A stretch of 64,000 nt of DNA from JAOPZW01 sp963707695 (GCA_963707695.1 CAVPQY010000002.1:372001-436000); one strand, 5' to 3'. Numbered from the stretch's first letter, positions 1 to 7,330 are shown. The notes: generated by a model from the letters alone, not told the origin. Made by a program: numbers and translations.

Positions 1-731
1 GCCCTGTGCGACGGGCACCAGCAGGTCGCCCGCCGCATGAATGACGAGCGTCGGAGCTTTCACGTCGGCGAGCAGGTCGCGGATGTCGGCCTCAACGACG
101 GCCTTCTGCCAGTAGGCGTGCGCGGCGCGCGGCGTGGCCGCACGCCGCTCCATCCGCGCCAGCGTCGCGCGCCAGCGCCTGTCGTGCTGCATGCTCGGCG
201 CGAGCACCTCGACGGCCATCGGGTGCTCGTCGTTGCCCCACTGCTGTTGCCAGACCTCGGCCGGCGGCATGGCGGCGGGCGGCACACCGGAGTCATAGCC
301 CTCGTCGACGAGCATCCGCGCGCTCGCGGCGTAGAGCACGAGCGCCTGCACGCGCTCAGGGTGCCGCGCGGCGAAGCGCGTCGCGATCGCGGTGCCGTCG
401 GCCGTCGCCAAGAGCACGGCGCTCGCGAGCCCGAGGGCGTCCATGACGCCGATGAGGTCATCAAGCCGGCGCTGGGCATCGGCCATCTCGTCGGCCGGGA
501 CACGGTCGGAGAGCCCAGTTCCGCGCTTGTCGAAGAGCACGACCCTGCTGAAGGCTGTGAGGCGATCGAGGTGCCGCGCGAGCGCCGGTTCCTCCGCGCC
601 CGCCTCGATGAGGTTCAGGAGCCCGGGGACGTAGACGATGTCCAGCGGGCCGTTGCCGAGGACTTGATAGGCCACGCTGACGTCGCCGACGGTGACGTAG
701 CGGATGGCGGCTCATGCTCGGCCCCCGACAT
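1..731 (-). pseudogene. alpha/beta-hydrolase-fold protein, C-terminus beyond window, frameshifted near its start
   Basis: Runs off the left edge. The main frame reads from 711 downwards and begins with IRYVTVGDVSVAYQVLG, the entry of the alpha/beta-hydrolase family often found next to or fused with adenylate cyclases and LuxR regulators. The strands FSRVVLFDKRGTGLSDR and TLVIHAAGDLLVPV fit the oxyanion and acid regions. The nucleophile elbow, normally G-x-S-x-G, reads ATADG, so the catalytic serine is absent. An ATG at 731 has a TANNNT box (738-743, TAGGAT on this strand) six bases upstream but is out of frame; restoring one base near 704 joins it to the main frame. Likely a sensor or inactive hydrolase. 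The family call is solid; the start is inferred. Confidence 0.7.
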
Positions 732-999
732 TCGAGGATCCTACGACCGCGCGGGTCCCGGACGATGCGTCGTTGCGAGGCTGACTCCAACCCTGCGGGC
801 TGTGCGCTACCGCGACGTGGGCAGCCGCGCTCGTCGCGCGCGGCTGCTGCTTTGCGCGAGAAGCAGTAGTCGGCCCTCAGTGGGATTCGCTGCTGCTTCT
901 TCATCCGAGGCGGCTGATCGCGGAGCACCACCACGAGTGCTGCGCCGTCTCGGCATATCGAAGCTGCGGCTGGTTCGATTAGCGACGTTCAGGGTCTGT

Positions 1000-1021
1000 G
1001 GAATGGGCGCGGCTGGTTTCG
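1000..1021. repeat. attL-like core: 22-bp copy of the tRNA-Val 3' end
   Basis: This stretch is identical to 7209-7230, which covers the 3' acceptor strand and the T-arm of the tRNA. Identity stops at both sides (t/g before, g/a after). The rest of the tRNA is missing here, so it is an att scar and not a gene. The flanking gene-free stretch 732-1096 shows nothing else convincing apart from this core and the arm repeat at 1057. Confidence 0.8.
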
Positions 1022-1056
1022 GACCCGCCTGCAAATCGGCGTGTTTCTTGAGCAGG

Positions 1057-1076
1057 GGAAGCACCGGGGGTAGCAC
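1057..1076 (+). repeat. 20-bp repeat, candidate integrase arm site (left)
   Basis: Reads ggaagcaccgggggtagcac and is found exactly again at 7115-7134 in the same orientation. Both copies lie inside the element, 36 bp from the left core and about 75 bp from the right core. That is where arm-type binding sites of tyrosine integrases usually sit. Function is inferred from position. Confidence 0.5.
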
Positions 1077-1096
1077 GCGGTCGCACGGATGGCACG

Positions 1097-2163
1097 TCAG
1101 GCGAGGGCTCGGGCGAGCGCGATGGTGCGGTCGACCTCGCGGTAGTCGGTGAGCGCGTAGACGTAGTGGTCCGCGGCGACGCGCTTGCGTGTCGCCGAGG
1201 ACGGTGGCGACGTCGACGAGCGAGCCGGTGCGGTGGTAGTGCAGCGAGCCGCGCCGGCGGCGCAGCCCGTGCGGGGAGAAGCGCGGGACGCCGAGTCGCC
1301 TTGCACGCTCGCGTGATCGCGGTGCGTAGGGCGGCGTCGGTCGAGGTCGGGGAACAGCGGCGCCTCGAGGGCGCGGTCCTCGCGCGGCGGCAGCGTCGCG
1401 AGCAGCGCGGCAAAGAGGTCGTCGGGCTGAGCTCGAGGTGGCGGTAGCGGTCGTTTTTCTCGACGGTCGAGCGCACCCGGATCGCTTGGCGGTGCTCGTC
1501 GAGGTCGCCGACTTGGGCGGTGGCAAGCTCGTTCACGCGCGCCCCGGAGGCGTCGACGATCAGCAGCGGCAGCACGTAGCCGGCGCGGGAGCAGTCTCGG
1601 CGACACGCTCGACGTGCTCGGCGAGCGGCGGCGGCACGTGCGCCTTGCGTTCGCGCGGCAGCTTGACGCGCGAGTCTCGCGCCGGGTTGGGGTCGACGCG
1701 GTGGTGGTCGAGGACCATCGCGAGGCAGTCGCGGCTCTTCTTGATCGTCTCGCGCTTGGACGCCGGCGTCGGCGAGCTCGGCGACGACGCCGACGACGTC
1801 GTCGACGGTGATCTCGTCGCAGGCGCTTGGTCGCGATCGGGGTGCGCAGCACGCGGCCGAGCGCGACGCGGTGCAGGGTGCGGGTGCCGTCGGTGACGTC
1901 GATGCGGCTGCGCCGCCACGCCTCGCAGGCGTCGGACAGCAGCGGCGAGCGTGGGCGCCTGCGGCTCGAGCAGCGTGAGGTTGGGGACGCGCATCGCGGC
2001 GAGCTCGCCGACGATCGCAGCGCTTGCGGGTGGTCGCCTCGCGGCCGGTGCGGAACGTGCCGCCGTAGCGGATTTGGGACTCGCGGCCGCCGAGCCGGTA
2101 GGCGACCCGGTAGCGCTTGGCGCCGCCTTTGGTGCGCCGGGTCGTGATCCACGCGCTAGGCAC
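1097..2163 (-). pseudogene. int: tyrosine recombinase/integrase, multiply frameshifted
   Basis: All parts of a site-specific tyrosine integrase are present but spread over three frames. In order: an N-terminal beta-rich arm-binding start (MPSAWITTRRTKGGAKRYRV from GTG 2163), a core-binding helical part (KRETIKKSRDCLAMVLDHHR), the box I arginine (SGARVNELATAQVGDL), box II (SPHGLRRRRGSLHY, H-x-x-R) and the terminal tyrosine region (AADHYVYALTDYREVDR), ending at 1097. About nine frame changes are needed, seven of them equivalent to an extra base and two to a lost base, with no nonsense codon inside any conserved block. It would catalyse integration at the tRNA-Val attB. It is either a decayed gene or an intact one with sequence errors; I favour the latter. 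Confidence 0.75.
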
Positions 2164-2292
2164 GGGCGCCTCGGTCTACGGTGTCTCTGCACGATCGTGA
2201 CCTCCTGAGTAGGTCTCGGTCGAGTCCCGGCCGGCGCCGTTCCCGCGGCCCGGTCGGGGCGCCCTTTTGACGCCGCCGTCGACTGTACCCGG

Positions 2293-2520
2293 TCACGTCG
2301 GCCGGACCCGGTCGTCGCGGTAGTGCAGCGGTCGAGCAGGTCGAGGTAGTCCTCGCGCCGGATGGCGGCCGCGGCGGCTGCCGGGGAACACGACGACCGG
2401 GCACGCGCGAAACACGGCGTCGATCATGGTGCGGGTGAGCCCGAGCTCGGCCAGGTCGCTGCGGGTCAGCAGCGCGCCGGGGCACTCGAGCAGCTGCGCG
2501 GCGGACGGTCGGCCGCTCAT
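2293..2520 (-). pseudogene. excisionase-like helix-turn-helix protein with two compensating frameshifts
   Basis: Starts at ATG 2520 after a good ribosome site (GGAAGGGG, 6 bases away). The start MSGRPSAAQLLECPGALLTR is followed by SDLAELGLTRTMIDAVFRAC, a small MerR/Xis-like helix-turn-helix, and a wing (VVVFPGSRR). An extra base near 2375 moves the frame to AAIRREDYLDLLDRCT, and a missing base about 50 bases later restores it to YRDDRVRPT and a stop at 2293. The repaired protein is about 75 aa, the size of Xis proteins that accompany actinobacterial integrases. It lies directly upstream of int, as expected for a recombination directionality factor. The family assignment is from fold and context. 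Confidence 0.6.
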
Positions 2521-2750
2521 CCGTTGCCCCTTCCGGCGCGTTTCGCACGCCTCTGACGGCCGTCGAGGTACTCGGCGACGCTCCGGTACCCCTCGACGGG
2601 CTCGCCGTCGAGCAGGCGCCGTAGGCGGCTCGCTTCGCGCCGGCATCCCGCGCCGCAGAGAAAAGCTCGACGGAGGTCAGCCGAAGGCGAGGGCCTCTCC
2701 GCGGGTCTGCCAAAGTCTGGGGCGCCCCGGCGGCCTAGAGCGATCCTTCT

Positions 2751-3182
2751 CTAGGAGACTGCCTGCTTCACGAGAGCGGTGATTGCCTGCTCCTCGACGG
2801 GCCCGATCTTCAGGATCGCGAACGAGGTCGGCCACATGTCGCCGTCGTCCAGGTTCGAGCTCGGATCAAAGCCAATGGTGCAGTAGCGCACCTTGAACTT
2901 GCTCGCCGGCTGCATGAAGACGCAGACCTTGCCATCGCGAGCCCAGCCGGGCATGCCGTAGTACGTCTTCGAGGCCAGCATCGGCGCGTGCTCGCGCACG
3001 ATTTCGTCGATCTTCTCCGCCATCGCCCGCTCGTCGTCGGGGAGCTTGGCGATCACGTCCGCCTGGGCTTTGTCGAGGTCCTGCTGCTTCTGCGATGCCT
3101 TGCGCTCGGCGGCGGCCGCCTTCATCGCGGCGCGCTCCTCGGCGCTGAACCCGCTCTTCGTGCCCTTCCTGGTCTCGGCCAT
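2751..3182 (-). CDS. DUF1801 (YdhG-like) family protein
   Basis: Intact 143-aa protein. The N-terminal 50 residues are charged and helical (EERAAMKAAAAERKASQKQQ). The DUF1801 fold follows: a helix with AMAEKIDEIVREHAPML, then KTYYGMPGWARDGKVCVFMQ, KVRYCTIGF, and the end MWPTSFAILKIGPVEEQAIT. Proteins of this family are small soluble cytoplasmic factors; some relatives are annotated as iron chaperones, but the biochemical role is not established. A TANNNT box (TAGCAT) lies 6 bases upstream of the ATG with no Shine-Dalgarno, suggesting a leaderless mRNA. It is cargo of the tRNA-Val element and one of its few undamaged genes. Confidence 0.85.
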   Translation of the reverse strand: MAETRKGTKSGFSAEERAAMKAAAAERKASQKQQDLDKAQADVIAKLPDDERAMAEKIDEIVREHAPMLASKTYYGMPGWARDGKVCVFMQPASKFKVRYCTIGFDPSSNLDDGDMWPTSFAILKIGPVEEQAITALVKQAVS

Positions 3183-3221
3183 GCGGCCATGCTAGGTGTC
3201 GCTTTTGCATGCGGAGGAGGC

Positions 3222-3656
3222 TCACCCACCGGCGCAACCCTCGCTACCGCTTCCGCCTGGTGGCGACGCCCAGCGGCGGAGCCCGCTGACGCTCGGGTCT
3301 GCCTCAAAGGAGCGGCCCGCCGGTTTGGAGGTGCCGGCGGGGGCGACCCGTGCGACGCCGAGGCTGCCCGCGCACCCGGTGGCGGCGACGGTGCGCGCGC
3401 TGCTCAAGAGCGACCGCGCGCAGCGGGTCGTCAGCGCCGCCGCCGTCGGCGCGTCCGGGTGCTCAAAGCCGACGCGCCGGGCAAGCGCCTCGTCGCGGCG
3501 CTCGGCCTCGTCCTGCTCGCGCCATTCGCGCGTCAGCCGCGCCGCCGAGGTCTCACCCTCGGGCGGCGGGGCCAGCGTGTCGCCGGCGGCCTTGTCGAGT
3601 GCCTGCTGCCGCCAGCGCTCGTCACGGATGAGCCGCTCGAGCGGCTCGTCGCTCAC
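3222..3656 (-). CDS. unknown element protein, last gene of an overlapping run
   Basis: Starts at GTG 3656, which overlaps the TGA of the upstream gene (GTGA), a sign of translational coupling. The first 65 residues look like a real protein: charged and helical (MSDEPLERLIRDERWRQQAL, then LTREWREQDEAERRDEALAR). The C-terminal half is Ala/Ser/Gly-rich and may be out of frame. No family recognised. Together with 3653-3854 and 3851-4466 it forms a small minus-strand operon. Confidence 0.45.
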   Translation of the reverse strand: MSDEPLERLIRDERWRQQALDKAAGDTLAPPPEGETSAARLTREWREQDEAERRDEALARRVGFEHPDAPTAAALTTRCARSLLSSARTVAATGCAGSLGVARVAPAGTSKPAGRSFEADPSVSGLRRWASPPGGSGSEGCAGG

Positions 3657-3854
3657 GCCTCGCCCCGCCGGGCGAGCACCCGCTGCTCGGCCTCGGCGCG
3701 CAGTTCCTCGCGCGGCCGGCTTGACGGCGCCCGCGGCACCCTGGGCGCCTCAAAGAGCATCTCGAGCTCGACGGCGCCCTCGTGGCGCTTGCGGCGCGCC
3801 TCGGCGCGCTCGTTGCTCGAGCATCCCGAGCAAGGCGCGGAGCTCGGCCGTCAT
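3653..3854 (-). pseudogene. small unknown protein, one frameshift
   Basis: ATG 3854 overlaps the stop of the upstream gene in an ATGA arrangement. It reads MTAELRALLGMLEQ, then an extra base moves the frame to EARRKRHEGAVELEMLFEAP and REELRAEAEQRVLARRGEA, whose TGA overlaps the next GTG. About 66 aa when repaired: charged, helical and probably coiled-coil. No function recognised. The start/stop overlaps on both sides support it as a real gene. Confidence 0.4.
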
Positions 3855-4466
3855 CCGCCCGGCCGGCGCGCGCGGCAGGTACGGCCCGACGCCTCCCACT
3901 GGGCCCGGTAGAGCCATGCGCCCTCGGCGGCGGTCAGACCGCGCTCGTTGAGGACGGCGATCGCCTGCTCGATGAGCTCCGCGACGCGGTCGTCGTCGGC
4001 GTCGAGGCGGCGCTCGAGCGCCGCCTGCGCCGCCGGGACGTGCTCGAGCGAGGCGGCGAACAGCCGCCGGCCGCTGGCGGCGACCTCCCGCTCGAGGATC
4101 GCGACGGCGCGCTGCGCGCCCTCGAGCTCGTGCTCGAGCGGCGGCGCGGTCGCCTCGGGCAGCTTGCGGCTCGCGCCGGCGGCGAACTGCTGCTCGGCCT
4201 CGCGGTCATGCTCGACGGCCTGGGCGTGGCGGCGGCGCCAGGTCGTCGACCGTGCGCGTCGCCTGCTGCCAGCGGGCGTAGACGTCGCGGTGCTGCGCGA
4301 GCTCGGGCGTGTCGCCGAGCTCGTCGGCGAGGCTCGGCGGGATGACGTGCTGCCATCGCGTCGGGTCGACGCGGCGGTCGGACACGACGAGTTGCGGCGG
4401 CGCCGGCGGCCGCGGGCCGGCGTCGGCGACGTTCTGGGCCAGGTTGCCCGGTACGAGGTCTGCCAT
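3851..4466 (-). pseudogene. coiled-coil protein of unknown function, one frameshift
   Basis: Starts at ATG 4466 (MADLVPGNLAQNVADAGPRP) with a Pro-rich lead and a globular stretch (VDPTRWQHVIPPSLADELGD). An extra base near 4240 shifts it into a long helical region containing HDREAEQQFAAGASRKLPEA and AAQAALERRLDADDDRVAEL, ending LTAAEGAWLYRAQWEASGR before a stop at 3851. About 200 aa when repaired. The heptad-rich middle suggests an oligomeric scaffold-type protein. Its stop overlaps the next start. No known domain recognised. Confidence 0.45.
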
Positions 4467-4476
4467 GAGCCGGACG

Positions 4477-4928
4477 TTACGCCGCCGGGTGGCCGTTTCC
4501 GGCGCGCCGGCCGAGCGCTTTGCCGTCGCAAGCGACGCCGTCAGGCGACGTGGTCACGCCGGCGCGGGCGAGGTCAAGCTCGACCGTGCCGCGCGCGATC
4601 CCGAGCGTGAGCGAGATGCGCCGCAAGCTGAGCCCCTGCTCCCGCAGCCGCACGACCTCGCGCTGCCGCTGCCGGGCGCCGCGCGGCAGCCCCGTCGGCA
4701 CGCGGCCTGCGCCTCGAGGACAGCGACACGCATACGCAGCTCGTCGAGCTCGGCGTGCGGCGACGTGCGCGGCACCCGCTGCTCGAGCCCGGCGACGCGG
4801 GCGGCCAGGTCGTCGACGGCGAGCCGTAGCCGCGTGACGGCGTCGATTTCCTCTCTGAGCCGGCGGCGCACGTCGACGTCGAGCACGCTCGCATCCTGCC
4901 GAATCGGCCGGTCGCGGGTCGCCGGCAC
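4477..4928 (-). pseudogene. coiled-coil plus helix-turn-helix protein, one frameshift
   Basis: Residues 1-75 form a coiled coil (RRLREEIDAVTRLRLAVDDL, ARVAGLEQRVPRTSPHAELD, ELRMRVAVLEAQA). After a frame change near 4710 comes a resolvase/terminase-small-subunit-like HTH (QREVVRLREQGLSLRRISLT, LGIARGTVELDLARAG) and a short basic tail. This is a plausible DNA-binding oligomer of a mobile element. It ends 10 bases before the coiled-coil gene at 4466. The start is uncertain (GTG 4928 or an internal GTG). The stretch 4929-5096 holds no gene I can support. Confidence 0.45.
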
Positions 4929-5096
4929 GGCTAAGGCGACGTCGCGCGCCCCCCGACTGCCAGGCCCGGAGGTCGCGCGGGTGGGGCGGGGGGCCCTCCT
5001 CCAGGGGGTCGCGTTGACCTACGGTGCTGGTGCTCTGAGTGCGCGCTGCACCATTTTTGACGCGGCCGAGGGTCAGAGCGAAGCAGGAGGCGCCCG

Positions 5097-5318
5097 CTAG
5101 AAGAACCACCACCACCCGGCGAAGCCCGCCCGCGTGTTGCGCTCGACGTCGGCGGGATCCTCGCCGCGCAGCGCGTAGATGCACGCCCCGATGAAGACGA
5201 GCATCGCGGCCAAGCACGCGGCCGCCGCCGCGCCGCCGCCGAGCACGAACACCCCGAGGATCCCCGTCCCCGCCGCGAGCGCGAACCCCACCCAAGCGTG
5301 ACGACGCTTCGAGTGCAC
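5097..5318 (-). CDS. small two-helix membrane protein
   Basis: 73-aa intact protein from GTG 5318. The basic N-terminus (MHSKRRH) precedes two hydrophobic segments at about 9-28 and 30-48 (ILGVFVLGGGAAAAACLAAM then VFIGACIYAL). The C-terminus is soluble and ends in an aromatic GWWWFF. The shape resembles small phage or plasmid membrane proteins (holin-like), but length and topology alone do not prove lysis. No family is recognised. Confidence 0.5.
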   Translation of the reverse strand: MHSKRRHAWVGFALAAGTGILGVFVLGGGAAAAACLAAMLVFIGACIYALRGEDPADVERNTRAGFAGWWWFF

Positions 5319-5375
5319 GTCGCGATGCTACTCCTGCCAATGCGTCCCGTAGACGCCCGTCGTGTTACGGCTAGC

Positions 5376-5461
5376 GGGGGTTGGGGGAATCGGTCTCACC
5401 TCGCTCGGGGGTTACATCTACGGCCGATGGACACGGGGGTTTTCGGGGGCGAAATAGGGGG
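5376..5461 (+). repeat. cluster of six GGGGG runs in the gap before the HNH gene
   Basis: Runs of five G occur at 5376, 5383, 5407, 5435, 5445 and 5457. Three sit in a repeated octamer cgggggtt (5375, 5406, 5434). The rest of the 5319-5498 gap is comparatively less GC-rich and has no open frame I would call. It could be G-quadruplex-prone or a set of regulator sites; the sequence alone cannot decide. Confidence 0.35.
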
Positions 5462-5498
5462 TGCTGCCCGACCGGGCAAGATCACCTCGCCGCATCGC

Positions 5499-5864
5499 TC
5501 AGTGTCGGTGCAGCCCGCCGCCGCGCGGGTTGTGGCGCCTACACCGCAGCTCAAGGTTCGTCAGCGCGTTGTGCGTGACGTCGCCGTCGAGGTGGTGGAC
5601 CTCTAGGACGGTGTCGAGGGTGCAGGTGTCGCGGCCGGCGTCGGGGTGTCGGCAGCGATACCCGTCGCGGCGGGTGAGCTGGTCGCGGAGCCGGGCGACG
5701 GCGCGGCCGCCGAGCCGGTCGGGGTTGCGCTTGGACCAGACGAGATGGTCGCGGCACTTGCCCTTGACCACGGGGACGCCGGCGCAACCGTCGACGTTGC
5801 AGCTTCCCGGCGCGCGTTGCAGGCGCTTGATAGTCCCCTCCCGCGCGAGTCTCGTCTGCGGCAC
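5499..5864 (-). CDS. HNH endonuclease-like protein with an N-terminal zinc knuckle
   Basis: 121 aa if started at GTG 5864. Residues 22-40 hold a putative zinc site (SCNVDGCAGVPVVKGKCRDH). Residues 66-113 hold the HNH core: RRDGYRCRHP, then VLEVHHLDGDVTHNALTNLE and LRCRRHN, giving the paired H, the central N and the final H of the beta-beta-alpha-metal fold. Small HNH proteins of this size act in phage DNA packaging or as nicking or homing endonucleases. The strongest Shine-Dalgarno (GGAGGGG) sits just before an ATC codon at 5831-5829 (IKRLQRAPG), so the true start may be an altered ATG there. Divergent from the gene at 5904. Confidence 0.7.
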   Translation of the reverse strand: MPQTRLAREGTIKRLQRAPGSCNVDGCAGVPVVKGKCRDHLVWSKRNPDRLGGRAVARLRDQLTRRDGYRCRHPDAGRDTCTLDTVLEVHHLDGDVTHNALTNLELRCRRHNPRGGGLHRH

Positions 5865-5903
5865 CCGCGTCGATGCTCTGCCTCAACCGGGTAGGAGACT
5901 CAC

Positions 5904-6473
5904 GTGAGTTGCTACCTAGTCGACACGACGCGAGGCCAGGTGAGCGTCGAGACCGCCCGCCACCCCTTCCCGCACGGGCCGTTCGTGAGGGTCGCCGCCG
6001 TCGACGGACTCATGCTCGAATTCGGCAGCGAGCGCAACGCGGCCGGCGGCTGGGATTCCGTCGTGCATGACCCGCGGACCGGCGAGACCCGCCGCCGCTG
6101 CAACGTGCTCTCGCATGACCGCGGGCTAACCGAGCGGCAGATGGTCGCCGAGTGGAACCGTCAGCCGCGGCTGGTCCTGGTGCCGACGGCAATCGCGCAC
6201 AGCGCAGGCGAGCGGGAGCAGCGCAAACTGCGACACGCGGTCCGAATTCGGACCCGACCGTCGCGTGCCCGCGTGGGACGCTTGGTCGGCGTCGGGTGGG
6301 CCCTCACCGACGTAACGCCCTTGGACTCGCTGCCCCCCGCGGTCCGGGGGCGTTCTATCAAGCAGCTTGCCCCTCGGGGGAGCCAACCGCAGCCGGGCCC
6401 GCGCCAACACGGTGCCGGGACGGTGCGTCAGGGTCGGTTGCTGCCCACGCCGCTGGCTGCCCGAACGACGTAG
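5904..6473 (+). CDS. unknown element protein
   Basis: GTG 5904 is preceded by a ribosome site (TAGGAGA, 7 bases). Residues 1-110 look like a compact globular protein (MSCYLVDTTRGQVSVETARH, then LMLEFGSERNAAGGWDSVVH and LTERQMVAEWNRQPRLVLVP). The remaining 80 residues are basic and of low complexity and may reflect a frame change. No domain recognised. It is the only plus-strand gene of the element, divergent from the HNH gene. Confidence 0.45.
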   Translation: MSCYLVDTTRGQVSVETARHPFPHGPFVRVAAVDGLMLEFGSERNAAGGWDSVVHDPRTGETRRRCNVLSHDRGLTERQMVAEWNRQPRLVLVPTAIAHSAGEREQRKLRHAVRIRTRPSRARVGRLVGVGWALTDVTPLDSLPPAVRGRSIKQLAPRGSQPQPGPRQHGAGTVRQGRLLPTPLAARTT

Positions 6474-6712
6474 ATGCTGGTGGCCTCGATGAAGGCCTCC
6501 CAGAATTCGCGGTCAGCCTGCTGGGGATCGTCGGCTACCCGCAATCGGCACAGGACCCAAGGGGCGTTCCCAATCCGCGCGGCGAGGTCCTCGGGAATGT
6601 CGCCGTGGAGGACGTCTATGAGCCGGCGTTCGTCGCCGTCGTGGCCAGCGCGCATCCAGTCGCGGCCAGCGGTCAGCCCGAGTTCTCGGGGGGTACGGTC
6701 GGCGGTTCTCAT
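6428..6712 (-). CDS. unknown 94-aa element protein
   Basis: Starts at ATG 6712 with AGGAAGG about 12 bases upstream. Sequence features are acidic and globular: DWMRAGHDGDERRLIDVLHG, IGNAPWVLCRLRVADDPQQA, FWEAFIEATSIYVVRAASG. No known domain. The same region upstream (ATG 6845, MTATAVRAPDHD) could be an N-terminal extension if one base is corrected near 6720. It overlaps the tail of the convergent frame 5904-6473, so one of the two ends is probably wrong. Confidence 0.45.
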   Translation of the reverse strand: MRTADRTPRELGLTAGRDWMRAGHDGDERRLIDVLHGDIPEDLAARIGNAPWVLCRLRVADDPQQADREFWEAFIEATSIYVVRAASGVGSNRP

Positions 6713-7114
6713 GGGTGTCGGAGCCTTCCTGTGAGCTACGTCCTGCGCCGGGCAACGGTGCGGCGCCCTCCCAGTTCGTGGGCGGCACCGGCTTATGCAC
6801 GACGGGCGGGTCATGGTCGGGGGCTCGTACGGCCGTCGCGGTCATCTATCTCTCTCGCCGGCCCCTAAAGGGCCGAACGCGCGAGGGAGCTAGTCGCGCC
6901 CTGCTGCGCCCCGCGAGGGCGTGACGGCGGCGGCGGGGCGCCATCATCGGCCGCGGTTGGTCGGTCATGCGGGCCGGGCCTTTGTCGGCGCCCGGGCCCT
7001 TCACGTTCCAGGACTTCGCCGGCCGCGCCTCACTGCTCGGCGTCGACGCCGTCGTTGAGGCGCCTGCGGTTCGTTCTGACGCGCTCTCGCGGCGCTCCTG
7101 ACGTCCTGCGCCGT

Positions 7115-7134
7115 GGAAGCACCGGGGGTAGCAC
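7115..7134 (+). repeat. 20-bp repeat, candidate integrase arm site (right)
   Basis: Exact second copy of 1057-1076. A further short match, tcgcacgg, occurs at 1081-1088 and 7157-7164, extending the similarity between the two inner flanks. Confidence 0.5.
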
Positions 7135-7170
7135 CGAGTCGCAAAACGGGCACCGATCGCACGGGGCGCA

Positions 7171-7186
7171 CCGCATAGGTATGCGG
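7171..7186. repeat. palindrome near the right att core
   Basis: ccgcata-gg-tatgcgg, a perfect 7-bp inverted repeat 23 bp inside the right att core. A candidate Int or Xis site by position only. Confidence 0.35.
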
Positions 7187-7208
7187 ATAACCGGTGGCGC
7201 CTAGGCCG

Positions 7209-7230
7209 GGAATGGGCGCGGCTGGTTTCG
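7209..7230. repeat. attR-like core within the tRNA-Val 3' end
   Basis: Identical to 1000-1021. It contains the discriminator base, the 3' acceptor strand and the distal half of the T-arm, so integration here regenerates a full tRNA. Confidence 0.8.
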
Positions 7231-7284
7231 AACCAGCGACCTCTCGCGTGTGAAGCGAGCGCTCTCCCGCTGAGCTACGCGCCC
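7213..7284 (-). tRNA. tRNA-Val (anticodon CAC)
   Basis: On the minus strand the sequence starts GGGCGCG and ends CGCGCCC-A, giving a perfect 7-bp acceptor stem. The D-arm GCTC...GAGC, the anticodon stem CTCGC/GCGAG with loop TTCACAC (anticodon CAC, valine GTG codons) and the T-arm GCTGG-TTCGAAA-CCAGC are all intact. The 72-nt gene lacks an encoded CCA. It decodes one of the commonest codons in this GC-rich genome and is the integration target of the element to its left. Confidence 0.97.
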
Positions 7285-7330
7285 GGAGGCTCGGCCATTC
7301 TACGGGCCGCGGCGCGCGCCGGCGTCGCCG

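Larger units (their letters stand above)
6846..7208. other. gene-free right flank of the element
   Basis: No coding frame of convincing composition. A 44-codon frame from 6968 lacks a ribosome site and a TANNNT box. The stretch contains the second arm repeat (7115-7134) and a palindrome (7171-7186). It is probably the attR-side recombination region. Confidence 0.4.
1000..7230. mobile_element. tRNA-Val-integrated mobile element of about 6.2 kb
   Basis: The last 22 bases of the tRNA-Val locus (7209-7230) recur exactly and in the same orientation at 1000-1021. A tyrosine integrase lies just inside the left copy and an excisionase-like gene beside it. This is the usual layout of an actinobacterial integrative element or small prophage remnant that uses a tRNA 3' end as attB. 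The cargo is DUF1801, an overlapping set of unknown proteins, a coiled-coil/HTH protein, a two-helix membrane protein, an HNH protein and two unknowns. No replication, conjugation, capsid or terminase gene is recognisable, so it is either a satellite or a remnant. The content is chromosomally unusual but the GC level is still high. Confidence 0.75.

Noticed and set aside
37..1152. Long plus-strand open frame over the left end
   Set aside because: Arg/Gly/His-rich shadow of the minus-strand hydrolase and integrase region; no domain and no start signals.
5097..5318. Holin in a lysis cassette
   Set aside because: Two membrane helices fit, but no endolysin or spanin lies nearby, so the label is not supported.
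4477..5318. Toxin-antitoxin pair (HTH protein plus small membrane protein)
   Set aside because: Separated by about 170 bp, no overlap, and neither protein matches a known toxin or antitoxin motif.
6968..7102. 44-codon open frame near the right end of the element
   Set aside because: No ribosome site or TANNNT box and no similarity; more likely part of the recombination region.
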